Assembly: GCF_036323735.1 (NCBI RefSeq)
Contig: NC_086026.1
Coordinates: 92,686,859 to 92,750,858 of the forward strand
Length of the DNA stretch: 64,000 bases
Origin: Rattus norvegicus
Taxonomy: Eukaryota > Chordata > Mammalia > Rodentia > Muridae
Direction: 5' to 3'
Shown: positions 1 to 64,000 of the stretch, in pieces
How positions within the stretch are numbered: position 1 is the stretch's first letter
Layout: every line of letters begins with the position of its first letter
Made by a program: the position numbers and the translations under genes
The notes under the pieces: model-generated
Databases searched by the model: none
What the model was told of the DNA's origin: nothing
What the model saw: the letters and a program-made list of their open reading frames with translations, nothing else

Positions 1-923
1 CATTTTAAAATAATTTCCTACAATGTTTATTTTTTTGATAATTTAAATCTGTACTCTTCAGAAGACTGCTTTCTTGGTGACAACTACGCGGGACATTCCA
101 ATTACCTAGAGGTTCCTTTACACTTTCCCATGCTCACCTTTGTCTTAAGAGGATGCCACACTTCTGTTTTACTTCATGCCCCTCGTTATAACATTTTAAA
201 AGTGGCTCATTGCTTACATTAAAGTTTATTGTAAGCAAACATTTATTTTGGCATATTAATACATGTGTATCACTATAATTCATTTTCATGTAGGTTCCTG
301 TCTGCTTCCTTCCCCCACTTAAAACTAAGTTTTGCCAAGATTAATCAAGAAAAACATGCCAAAAGCACTGAAAAAAACAGATCAATATACAACTGATATG
401 ATGTGATCAGCGATGCCATTACACATCTACTACAACCCTCTAACGCAGCAAACAGTGGATTAGTTTAAATTAAGAACTACTCAAAGAATATGTGCCCATT
501 TGTCTAATTTAAAATAACTTAAACGCATATGATTTCAAACTTTCAGACAGTTATGAATAATAATAAAATCATTTTAATGTTAGCCCAAGTTCAAAATTTG
601 AATTCATGATGCTATATCATCTTTGTCCTCAAACATGACTCCTATTATCAATACTACTGGGTAAGTATTTAATTCAAAAACATAAAACAGCTGAGAGAAA
701 AAAATTCTAAAATAATTCTGTAATAGACAAATAGAACAGAAAACGTTTTAAAATTTGAACATCAACCAGATTAAAGTATTTTCATTCTCACAACATAAAA
801 ATGGCATATCTTTTTTGTTATCATACTTACAAAAGATAAAAAAAGGCTATGCTAACTAGTAAGTGATTTATAAAGGGTAAGATATGCAGAACACCTATGG
901 CTTTTAAATCAATAATTACCCAC
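1..923 (-). other. Phip: Phip intron (partial), left edge
   Basis: AT-rich intronic sequence downstream of exon w21. I searched it by eye on the minus strand for the expected GDRFRSVIDD exon and found none. No clear SINE or other feature. Confidence 0.8.
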
Positions 924-54274
<53,351 letters not shown>

Positions 54275-56023
54275 CTACCAAGAAAATGGGGGAATATAAA
54301 TGTACTCCAGAAACAAAATAGGTTTCTTAAATTCAGACTTCAAGAACTCATTTATTTCACTTATCACATGCTGGTTTAAAAAAAAAAAAAAAAAAGAGAA
54401 AGAGAAAAAAAGATGAATCCTATATGGTTTATAGTTTAGTCTTCAAAATAAACAACAAAATTAATTAAGGTCCTTGAAATAACTGTCCTTTCCTCATTAT
54501 TCCCATAAATAACCAATGCAGTTAAATAATATGTCCAAAGTCACGATAAAGCATGAAACTAAAACTCAAACGTCTTTACTGTTTAGCCAGAGTGCTTTAA
54601 AACAAAGCATTCCATACTTTTTCAAGGCTCCCTAAGGTTTCCTTACAAAAGCAGTTAGATTTTGAGAGTAGTATTTTTCTTCATCAACTAATATACTCAA
54701 ATACTTTAAACATGTCTCACAAAATGTTTTTAAGGAAAACAAACAAACAAACCTTCCCATGAGTGAAAACAGAAGGCACTTAGGGATCCTGACCTCTAGG
54801 CCTAAGGCTGATCTTTGCTTTATATACTGACTCCAACACAAAATGTCCCATCTAACTAAATTACTACCGTACTTACTTTCTTTACATAACTTATGGACAG
54901 AGAAGGTTTTTAATAACTCTGAGTTTTGTTTTTAACAGATTAATTTCCCCCAAAGAAGACTGCCAGCTATATTAGAGTATAATTAGCACAAGAGTTTCTA
55001 ACTTGAACTTATTCAGAACATTTCTTAAAAATAGTGTGCATACTTTATACACACATACACTCACACACATGTCCACACGCACACCAATAATCTGCTTTTT
55101 AACTTAGATCAGAGTCTAGAAATTATACTTTATATTTATGAAACATAAATATTTCAGATATATTGTAAAGAATCTCAGCAACTGTTTTACATGCAATTTT
55201 TGGCTCACACTACATTTCTCTGAGTCCTGTTGAAAAAAATAACAAAAACACATGCATCACAGGTTTTAAAGTAATACTATTTTGAGGTAAAATAATCATA
55301 TGCATGTGTGTCCTATGACTATAGACTTACAGACTTGCATATAATAAATAACGGCTGTCAGCCCACAAACACTATTCAATAGTCTAACATCTGAAAAGTC
55401 TGAGAGCTGTGAATTCACTTAGCTAAGTTTAAGCGAGTTTAGACAATAGTTCAGTTACAGGAAACTCAAGCTTCCATGACAGTTTACCCTCTGACATGCT
55501 TTCCTTTCACACAGAAGTAACCTGGTAATTTCTGACAGCTCAGACTCTCCTCCCTGTACTGTAAGGAAGCAACTAGTGACATGCGACCCAAATAATGACA
55601 TCTGTTAACAAATGGACTTCAATTCCTTCTACCCAAAACTTGTAAAATCCTTGAAATTCGATTTTTATAAAAATATTGAACACTGTTAAGGCATGAAGAC
55701 ACTCTTGTTAGAGACAACTAAAATAATATTATTATGTCACAATGACAAGTACTGGCTCATAATCAAAATTTTGAGAATAACATTAAAAAAATCACAACTG
55801 ATAATGTATAAAATGTATTACTGCCTTAAAAACAGGGTTTACTCAAGCTTCAAGATAGCTAGAATTAAATTTGAGTCAACTAGAAAAAAAAAAAAAGAAT
55901 CCCTCTAAACAGTGAAGTCTTCAACTGAGCCATTCTAGAAGCACAAGAAACTCTCTTTCACTATGTTTAACGACACTTAACAAGCAGCTAACTGCTCAGC
56001 ACCCTCTCCTGTAGGCATGCTGT

Positions 56024-56060
56024 CAACTAACTAACTAACTAACTAACCAACCAACCAACC
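56024..56060. repeat. (CTAA)n(CCAA)n tetranucleotide repeat
   Basis: Five CTAA-type units followed by three CCAA-type units, then a short GA run at 56073-56084. Confidence 0.92.
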
Positions 56061-56924
56061 ATAGGAAGATAAAGAGAGAGAGAGCTACCAAGTAATCGAG
56101 TTGGTGATTCAAAGCTTATAGTTATGAGAGTTAAAAAATATATAATTGAAATACAACTGAGAAAGCCAAATCTGAAAAAACTCGGACTATATCAAAAAAA
56201 GTAGGTCATTTTTACAACAGAAAAGATACCCTAGGACTCAAAATATCTTTTTTTCTTTTATTATACCATTGCTATAACATCTATCTATCCTCCTATATCT
56301 TAACTATTTCACTGAAAAACAGAATGTGTATTTCATTCACAAGCAAATGTGAGCCTTTTAAACAAAAGGAATATAAGTGAATTTTGGTTAAATAAGGTAT
56401 AAATGGCTGTTCAATGTAATTTAGTTTCATGGGGAAGATAAATGGCAGTTATTCACATTCTAAAAATGAGCTAGTTAGTTACATTTTTTGAGTAAAAAGG
56501 AAATGTCTCAAATTATAGAAAATTTTTAAATTTTATTAAAGTAGAACAATTTTTCAAATGAGCCTGGTTGAATAGATGTAAGAGGATACAAAGCAACTAA
56601 CTATTCCTTTCTATGAGATTATTTATAGCTTTAATTCTTAAATTAAATGTAAATATAACTGTGGTTTAAATGTATCTTTATTTTCCTGGTTAGGGTGATA
56701 GGAAAGAGTTCTACACCATACCAAGTAATACTAAATCATTTTCCCTTGGGAATTCTTTCTTATCCTCCAAAGCAAGAGACTATTCCTTCTACGCAGACTG
56801 GTGAATTTCCAAAGTTCAAGTCCCAAGATCACCACCTTCTCTACTCAAATCTACAATATTTCATTCAAAATAATCACAAATGTTATTTGATACTGACCTA
56901 CCAAGGTCTTACATAAACTTGTGT

Positions 56925-57235
56925 CATATGATGGTTAATACTGTCAACATGACACTTAGGAAGCAGGCCTCTGGGGTATTTCTAAAACGGCTTTACTATA
57001 TTAAAACTAACCTCTGAGAATGTCTGAGAGATTATCTTGATTAATGTGGGAAAATTCATTTTGGTTGTGGGTGGGACCATTCCCTGAGCAGGGATCCTGG
57101 TCTCTATAAAATGAAGAGGGCAAGTTGTACACTGCGTGCATGAATGAATTGACTGTTGTCTACTTTGGACTGCAAATGCGATGTAACTAGCTATTTCAAA
57201 TTCTTGATGCCATGACTTCCCTTCTTTCCCCCACC
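56925..57235 (+). repeat. Old interspersed repeat, class unassigned
   Basis: GATGGTTAATACTGTCAACA, GAGATTATCTTGATTAATGT, GTTGTGGGTGGGACCATTCC and GATGCCATGACTTCCC recall a common rodent repeat that starts with a 'gtcaacttgaca'-type motif. I cannot name the family. Confidence 0.5.
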
Positions 57236-58077
57236 ACCAGTTAACTCTTGATACCCTTTAGATAATCATGTATTTGGTTATTTTTACATTTTCATAAAAC
57301 CACCTATTTGTATGTACTATATTTATTTCATGCTTCCTCCCATAACATGCATAACTCCACAGGTAATATACTTTGTTTTGTATTTAATACTGTTTTGTAG
57401 TTTAAGTAATCTCAAATATTGCTTTGTATTTTAACTACTCTGCTAAATTGACTTCATTTGCAGATAAGAGCACGATTAAATACATTCAATCAATTTTTCT
57501 GGCAATAAATCAGTAATAAACTAAAAAGTTTGGAAATTACGTTTAGCCATTTGAAATATCAATCACTTTAAAATATGTATAAAGGGGGAGAAAATGGTGA
57601 AAATCAAAGTCATTTGTAAAGTAAGTCATCCAGAAGTCTTTCAATCAAAATCTGTATGCACAACACTATAAACTACTATAGAAGAAAAGCTCATGGCATT
57701 GTAAATGTTACCTGTAAGATATAAAATACAAGTATGTGTATGTAAGCTATCAAACTTTAGAGTTCAAAACCACTAATTTCTGTACCAGAATGACAAAATT
57801 TCCCAAACAAATCTCTTCTCCTAGTTATTTTTCAAGAATTGACTCATCTCTCTAACTACAATACTGGTGCATAGCTAATTTAGAAAATAACAATGTCATT
57901 GCAAAGTATAATGCAAGCCCCCACGGAAAGCCATTTCATCAATTGTCCAAGTGTTCTTCACAAACAGTATTTTAACAGCTATGCTATATTTGTGTTCGAA
58001 CCTAGCAATGGAGATGTTAAGCATGATACTGTTTTTCCTCCTGCTTACAGATTCTTTTCCATGTAAAATATTCTCAT

Positions 58078-58470
58078 TACAGCCCCCCTCCCTCTATTCC
58101 TTCCAGTTTTCCCTACCTCTCCATCCCATCCTGATCCATTCCCTTTCTGCTCATTAGGGAAAAAAATTAATAACATAAAAATATAAATATATAAATATAT
58201 ATATATATACTTATATATTTATGACATTGAAGTTGGACCAGATGGACACGACAAATCACAGAAGGAAAAGAGCCCAAGAAAAGGCACAAGAATCAGAAAC
58301 ACACTTATTTGTACATTCAGGGGTCCCATAAAAACAGTAAACTGGAAATCATACAGAATATATATCCTGAGGAACTGGTGTAGGCCTGGCCTATATGGAC
58401 CATGTGCTACTTCAGCCTCTGTGAGTTCTTGTGAGCTTAAGCAAGTTTTTTCAGTCATGGTGTGAGAACT
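58078..58470 (-). repeat. L1-type fragment (Lx-like), minus orientation, with TA tract
   Basis: Plus strand has ACAGCCCCCCTCCCTCTATT, an interrupted TA tract (58171-58217), TTGAAGTTGGACCAGATGGA, GAGCCCAAGAAAAGGCACAA and TTCAGCCTCTGTGAGTTCTT. Parallel in order to 52920-53180. Confidence 0.6.
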
Positions 58471-58689
58471 AATTTTCATTGTTCACAACGTACTTGACTT
58501 TTAAGTAATGTATATTTTATACAATTACTAATACCAATTTTTTCTGTCTCACTTTTTCCTAGTTTAATAGTCCTACTACTGGGAAAACAGTAAAATAAAA
58601 TATATCTAATTATTTAAAACTTTTGATTTACATTCCATGGTTAGGCCTTTAATACTTACAACTTTAATATGCATTATAAAGTGAATTTC

Positions 58690-60563
58690 TAGGAGTAACA
58701 CTCGTAGGTTCACATATTTAAATGCTTAGTAACCAGGTACTAGAAAGAACTCTTTGAAAGGAGTAAAGGATTAGGAGGTGTGCCCTTGTTCGAGAAAGTG
58801 TGTCACTGGGTGTGGGCTTTGAGATATCAAAATCCCATACCAGACCCAGTCTGTCTCTCTCTGCCTGAAGTTTAAGAGGTAACTCTCAATTCCTTCTCCA
58901 GCACTTGCACAGCGCCACCATGCTCCGCATCATGATAATGAACTAACCGCTGAAACTGTGAGCACACCTCCAACCTAATGCTTTCTCTTGTTAAGACTTG
59001 TCTTAGTCATGGTGTCTCAACAGTAACATAACAGTGACGAAGTCTGGCTGGTACTAGGAGTAAGGTACTGCTATAACAGGCCTAACCATGCTGGGGTTTG
59101 GAGAACTAGAAAAACGGTTGAATACTTTAAGTGGAGCTTAATGTGCCATCTTTATAGGAGCATAGGAGACGGTAAGAGGGCTATTTGAAGTGTGGGGACC
59201 CATCTCAGGAAGTTGCAGAGGGGAAGAATATTAAAAAGTGGCCTAGAGACCATTCTTGTGATATGGCTGCCTTGTGCCCTTGTCCTAAATATCTTCCTGA
59301 AGATAAATTGAAGAGTTTAGGATTAATGGTGTTGTCAGAAGAAATTTCAAGACAGCCTACTATTGACAGTGCCACGTGGTTATTAGTGGTCACGCTTATG
59401 CAGATCTGTAATAAAAAGAAGCTATGTAAGCAAGGAAAAATACAAAATGCACAATTTGAGGAGAAAAAAGAGCATCTGTAAGGTAATAGAGTTAAGTCCT
59501 GTGCTCAAGGAGATAAAAAGCTTAGAGCCTGATGCTAAATGGAATGAAGGAAGTGGAATAAAAGTCAGTGCAAGACCTCTCCAGCCAAGCTTCCAACTAA
59601 CTTGTGAAAAGGAATTACAGGAAAGCTTAAGCAGTAAAGGAAGCCATCGATAACAGAAAGTTGATGCAAATATAAATGAAAGAGGAAGTCAAGTTCTAGC
59701 CTCAGCAAGAACTTACATCTTCAGGCATGGCCATGTGGTTCTGGTTTTAGAGTCAAAGATGACAGAGGTTGTAGAACGATTCCCTATGTCTAAGGAAAGC
59801 CCTGAAGTCAGGGAGTGTCAGGGAGTGTCCCTGGATGGAAGTCCCCAGAGGCCATTAAATGAAGCTATGAAGGTAAAGCCTGGATTGTATTAAATACCTC
59901 AAGATGTGGAGATGCCAGAGTTGTAGGATATCTGCTGAAGAAAGCTGTAGACCAGGTGCAGAACCAGCCCGAGAGAGAAGTATGTTTAAGTTAACAAAGC
60001 TGAAAGGAGTTAGAAACCTAAAATATCAAATATGAAATATCTTCATATCTCAAATATGAAGATGGACAATTTGGAGTTTGCCCTGTTGGCTTTTAGCCTT
60101 GTTTGGTCCAGTATTTCTTCACCACACTCCTCTTCCTCTCTTTTGGAATGGTAATGTATATTCTATGCCATTTAGAATTTGATTTTATATGGGGTTATAA
60201 TTATGAGATTGCCCGAGTCTCAGGAGAGACTCTAGACTTTAAAAAATGTTGAGACTGTGAAAGACTATGAGGATTTTGAAGCTGGACTTTGCATTATGAC
60301 ATAACTATAAATGTATGGGCACAAGGGAATAGAATGTTGTGCCCCATCCCCATAGGTTCATTTGAATGCTTAGTCATTAGATAACAAAATTCTTTGAAAG
60401 GATTAAAGGGATTGGTAGGTGTGGCCTTGGAGGATATATGTCACTAGTGGTTGGCTTTGATGCATTAAAAGCCCATACCAGGCAGTCAGTCTCTGTCTCT
60501 GTCTGTCTATCTGTCTCTGTAGATCAGGACATGTTTCAACTGCTTCTCCAGCAACATGACTGC

Positions 60564-60610
<47 letters not shown>

Positions 60611-60757
60611 CGCGCCATGTTAACTGCCATATAATAATAATAAACTAAACTTGTGAAACAGTAAGCCAGTCCCCAATTAAATGCTTTTTCTTGTTACAAG
60701 AGTTGCCCTGGTTACAACGTCTCTTCACAGCAACACAAAAAAGTGACTCAAACAGCT
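58690..60757 (+). mobile_element. LTR retroelement with two LTRs and short non-coding interior
   Basis: Two related flanks face the same way. The left (about 58690-59036) has GTAGGTTCACATATTTAAAT and CTTTGAAAGGAGTAAAGGAT; the right (about 60335-60757) has ATAGGTTCATTTGAATGCTT and CTTTGAAAGGATTAAAGGGA. Both later share CCCATACCAG and CTTCTCCAGCA, and both end near GTCTC-AACAG/TTCACAGC motifs. The interior is about 1.3 kb, with decayed reading frames only (for example 59185-59481). Layout fits a non-autonomous MaLR-type element; family name not asserted. Confidence 0.65.
60566..60607. repeat. (AC)n microsatellite within right LTR
   Basis: About 20 AC units followed by AACGCGCGCC. Confidence 0.97.
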
Positions 60758-60774
60758 TATAAAGACTTTGTCTT

Positions 60775-60868
60775 GGCTGGGGATTTAGCTCAGTGGTAGA
60801 GCGCTTACCTAGGAAGCGCAAGGCCCTGGGTTCGGTCCCCAGCTCCGAAAAAAAGAACAAAAAAAAAA
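60775..60868 (+). mobile_element. ID SINE with 14-base target duplication
   Basis: GGCTGGGGATTTAGCTCAGT, then GAGCGCTTACCTAGGAAGCG and GGTTCGGTCCCCAGCTCCG plus A tail. Flanked by AAAGACTTTGTCTT at 60761-60774 and 60869-60882, identical. Differs from the 44534 copy by one G-to-A change (TTACC for TTGCC). Confidence 0.98.
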
Positions 60869-62734
60869 AAAGACTTTGTCTTTCATTTTACTCATGCTCC
60901 TCTTTTCTATTAAACTGTGATTAACAATTGTGGTAGGCTAATCTATGCCATTACTAAGCATTACTGAGTTTTATAGTTAACGGTATTTTAATATTTCTGG
61001 GTATTATAAGTCTACTTAAAAATATTCCTGATTATTTGAAACTAACTTTGAAAAAATTATAAAGTAAAAACATTTGTTGCAAGTCTAAATCTAGAATTGT
61101 TTGCTGATAAAATGACATCTTTCATTATCAAGTTTCTATAGCTGGGCCAAATTTTCAAGGCTGATGATTTTAGATGAACTTCAGCAAAGTTACCCCAATT
61201 TCTTTCATAATACAGGTATTAGTTGTACCAAGTTTATTTACAGTAGGGGGAAAAAAAAATCACACACGCTTACGCACATGCACAAGCATACAAGTACAGC
61301 TGCCACAGAAGAGCATTGACCATGGCAAAAATCAGCAGTTAAGTACCAAAGCAGAAATACTGTTTGGCTCTACAATGTTTAGAGTTTTTCTGTATTTGTA
61401 AAGTACTCAGTAAAACGAGCAAGCATTCAAGTAAACCTGTAATAAATTACCCAAGTTCCAAGATCAAAATTAACCATAATTTTTAAAAGATCTTTAAGAT
61501 GAATGTAACATTTGGTATAATATCGATTCTAGTGTAGAAAAGCAGTTTCTCCCTTAATATCAGCACTGGAGAGCCCCAGAACCACAAATTTATCAAAGCA
61601 AAGCCTGTCTGTCAGCCCAATGAACACAAGAAATATAGCTGCAGATTCCAAATCCAGGGAAACAATTTCTGTGAGAAAACAGTTGTGGAGAAAATGAAGA
61701 ACAGAAGTATTTAACTCAGAAGGTACCCAGGACAGCTTGAGCACTAACCCCTTCTGACACAAAGTAAGAACTCAGGTTAGCAGCACTGGGTACTTTAGCA
61801 GGAAGTTGCTTTAAGTAATTTAATGTTTATTAAATTAACTTTTAAATTAATCTTATCGTTAAGATTAGGAATAATAACCACCAAAATGTTTCCTAAACTA
61901 AAGCACAAAAAAATAAACTTTGAGTAATCTGTAACTTAAGTTTCATTTTAATCTCCACAATGTAAAGAAAGGCTTTCTAAATATAAGACTCAGAATTAAT
62001 ATCTGTACATTAAAGACTTTGGAAATCTATGAAGCTAAATTTTAATGACAACAAATTGATAAAAACTTAAATGAGCAAAAGAAAACAAATTATCAAGTAT
62101 ATCTTCAATTTTAATGGAATAACTCTTTATTCATGACCAAACATTCTGAAAACAATTTCTCTATGATTTTCAAGTTTTAAAAAATGCTTGTCTTTATAGG
62201 ATGACAGTAATTTCAGCATTTCTATCATACAAATATACTATATGGTATAAAGTATTTAATAAACATAAAATGTTACTTATTTCAAAGGACCACAAAAGGG
62301 TTCCTTGTAGCACAAGTATACACACAAACAAAATGTATTTTTAAAAAGTAAAATATTAGCAGATGAAGTTCAAAAATGCTGAAAAATGTCAACACAGCAT
62401 ATCTGTACTAATGGATCATAATGGCTAATATGTTCTGAGTGCTTTCCAACAGTCTAGACACTATGCAATGCTCTTGGTCTACTTTTTGTCATCTTTGTCA
62501 TACGAGACTAGATGCCTTATCCGTAAGAAAACAGAGTAAATGTTAATGATCCCAACAAAATGGATTACAGAGTAATATGACATTAGTACTATCAACGAGT
62601 GTAACATTAGGAAACAAGCCTAAAAGGAAATATCCAAAACTATTATAATATAACCAATTACATTGATTCTATTTTTAGCTTGAATTCAAAGCTTAGTAGA
62701 AAATAAGATTTTAGATTCAAGAAAGTCACATATT

Positions 62735-62845
62735 GTTGAGCACAGTGGAACAGACCTGTAATCCCAGTATTGAGGAGACTAAGGCAGAAGTATAAGGCTG
62801 GTATAGGGCTCCATAAGGAGATCATGTCTCAAAAACACAATCAAG
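62735..62845 (+). repeat. B1 SINE, diverged
   Basis: AGCACAGTGGAACAGACCTG, TAATCCCAGTATTGAGGAGA and GAGATCATGTCTCAAAAAC. Confidence 0.85.
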
Positions 62846-62934
62846 AAGAAAAGAATTTCACCCATTACAGAGTCTGATTTGTAAGCCAGAAGATAAACGA
62901 ACAGGCCTTCAATTTTCATCTAAGTTTTATTTAT

Positions 62935-63225
62935 AAAAACTCACTGGGGATCTGGCCCGGTAAGTAAAGTGTTTGTTATGCATGCATAAGAACCTGAGTT
63001 TAGACCACTGCACCCAAATGAGACAGACGTGATGGCCTTAGTGCTGAAAAGGAAGAGACAGCAATATCTAGGAGACTTGCTGTCCAGTCAGCCTAGCAAA
63101 GTCAATGAGCTCTAAAGTTCAATGAGATCTTAACTCAAAAAATGAGGTAAAGAGCAACAGAGTATGACATGTGGCTCTATATGTGTATGCATGTGTTTGT
63201 AGCTGCACACACACACACTCACGCG
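62935..63225 (+). repeat. B4-like composite SINE, degenerate
   Basis: GGGGATCTGGCCCGGTAAGT, AGAACCTGAGTTTAGACCAC, AGTCAGCCTAGCAAAGTCAA, AGATCTTAACTCAAAAAATG, then a CA-rich tail (63204-63217). Confidence 0.65.
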
Positions 63226-64000
63226 GATCACCCCACACAGTTCACTGAGCTTTTAGAGTTTAAAAAATAAAGTATCAAAGATAGTTCTATTTTATTAAGA
63301 AGATTTAAAAGGAAACATTAAATCACTATACATATACAAATTATTCTGCGGTTACTGTTAATAAAGACATTAAGGCCAGATAGCATGTGGAAAACATTTC
63401 AACAGAATTTAGTTCATTTCTACAGCACCTAGAGCAGAACAAGATAAATCACATAATGAACAACAACTCCAACTTCAGAATTAGAAGGACAAACCCTTAA
63501 TAATGATGCAGAGAGGTAATGAGGAATAGAAGATGGAAACCAACCAGGAAAGCTTTTCTCCTTACTTTACTTATGTGAGTAAAAGGATTAGTATACTCAA
63601 AACCTACAAGGAAATCCTCCCACGTGAAGTTTTGGTGTTCGGTTGTTTTACTTAAGGATAATAGATTTAGTAAGTACTGTATTATGAATATTATCTAAAA
63701 CGGAGAAGCAAAGCAGTTGAAATTTCAAGACAGGAAGAAATGATACTCCCAAGAATTACACAAAAGAGACAGTGACTGTCATTACAATGGTATTTATTTT
63801 CCTTTTTCTCTCCTAGGAATCAATCTGCTACTTCAACTAGAAGAATACTTTTAAATTTTAAGTATTGGTAAAAAGCTTAGTTACTTTAATAAAAATTCTT
63901 TAAATGTTTTAATTTTTGGTTGGTGCTACATATCACACCTAGGACCTCACGTGCCTACCCTTAAAATTTTAGGTAGCTTTTTTTCTATGTCAAACATCTC

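Larger units (their letters stand above)
54275..64000 (-). other. Phip: Phip intron upstream of w1 (partial, at least 9726 bases)
   Basis: The preceding exon, expected to end near SPVNYGSPPSI, was not found before the right edge. Holds a probable two-LTR element, an ID, an L1 piece, a B1 and a B4-like SINE. Confidence 0.85.

Noticed and set aside
61250..61420. Plus-strand 75-codon frame at 61174-61401
   Set aside because: Low-complexity start, no recognisable domain, no splice sites; likely chance.

Overview
The window is vertebrate nuclear DNA, almost certainly from a rat. It is AT-rich, its single recognisable gene is split into short exons with GT-AG junctions, and it is full of rodent SINEs (B1, B2, B3/B4-like). 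Three ID elements of the rat-abundant, BC1-related type carry intact target-site duplications, and one insert resembles a rodent L1 3' end. No prokaryotic gene, operon or CRISPR structure is present.

The gene is Phip (pleckstrin homology domain interacting protein, also BRWD2 or DCAF14), on the minus strand. Transcription runs from high to low coordinates. I assembled 21 consecutive internal coding exons, from 54274 down to 924. All junctions agree in phase, and the joined 2766 bases hold 921 complete codons plus a split codon at each end. By comparison with the human protein as I remember it (1821 residues), they cover about residues 148 to 1068. The start codon, the two bromodomains, the C-terminus and both UTRs lie outside the window.

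Layout from the 5' side of the gene: 64000-54275 is part of a long intron (LTR element, ID, L1 pieces). 54274-54114 is the first visible exon, at the start of the WD40 propeller. 54113-39883 is a 14.2 kb intron. 39882-33966 holds eight clustered exons with most WD blades. 33965-23230 is a 10.7 kb intron. 23229-21442 ends the propeller and begins the linker. 17646-5544 carries the polar linker and a basic/acidic region. 3442-924 encodes the start of the region mapped as IRS1-binding and as a histone-reading cryptic Tudor fold. 923-1 is intron.

From family knowledge, PHIP is a nuclear chromatin reader. Its WD40 part serves as a CUL4-DDB1 substrate receptor, and its Tudor-bromodomain part binds modified histone tails. 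Everything outside the 21 exons is intron. The points most worth checking are a plus-strand exon-like segment in the 10.7 kb intron, a weak splice donor after the lysine-rich exon, a 91-base intron with no in-frame stop, and inverted B2 copies flanking a five-exon block.
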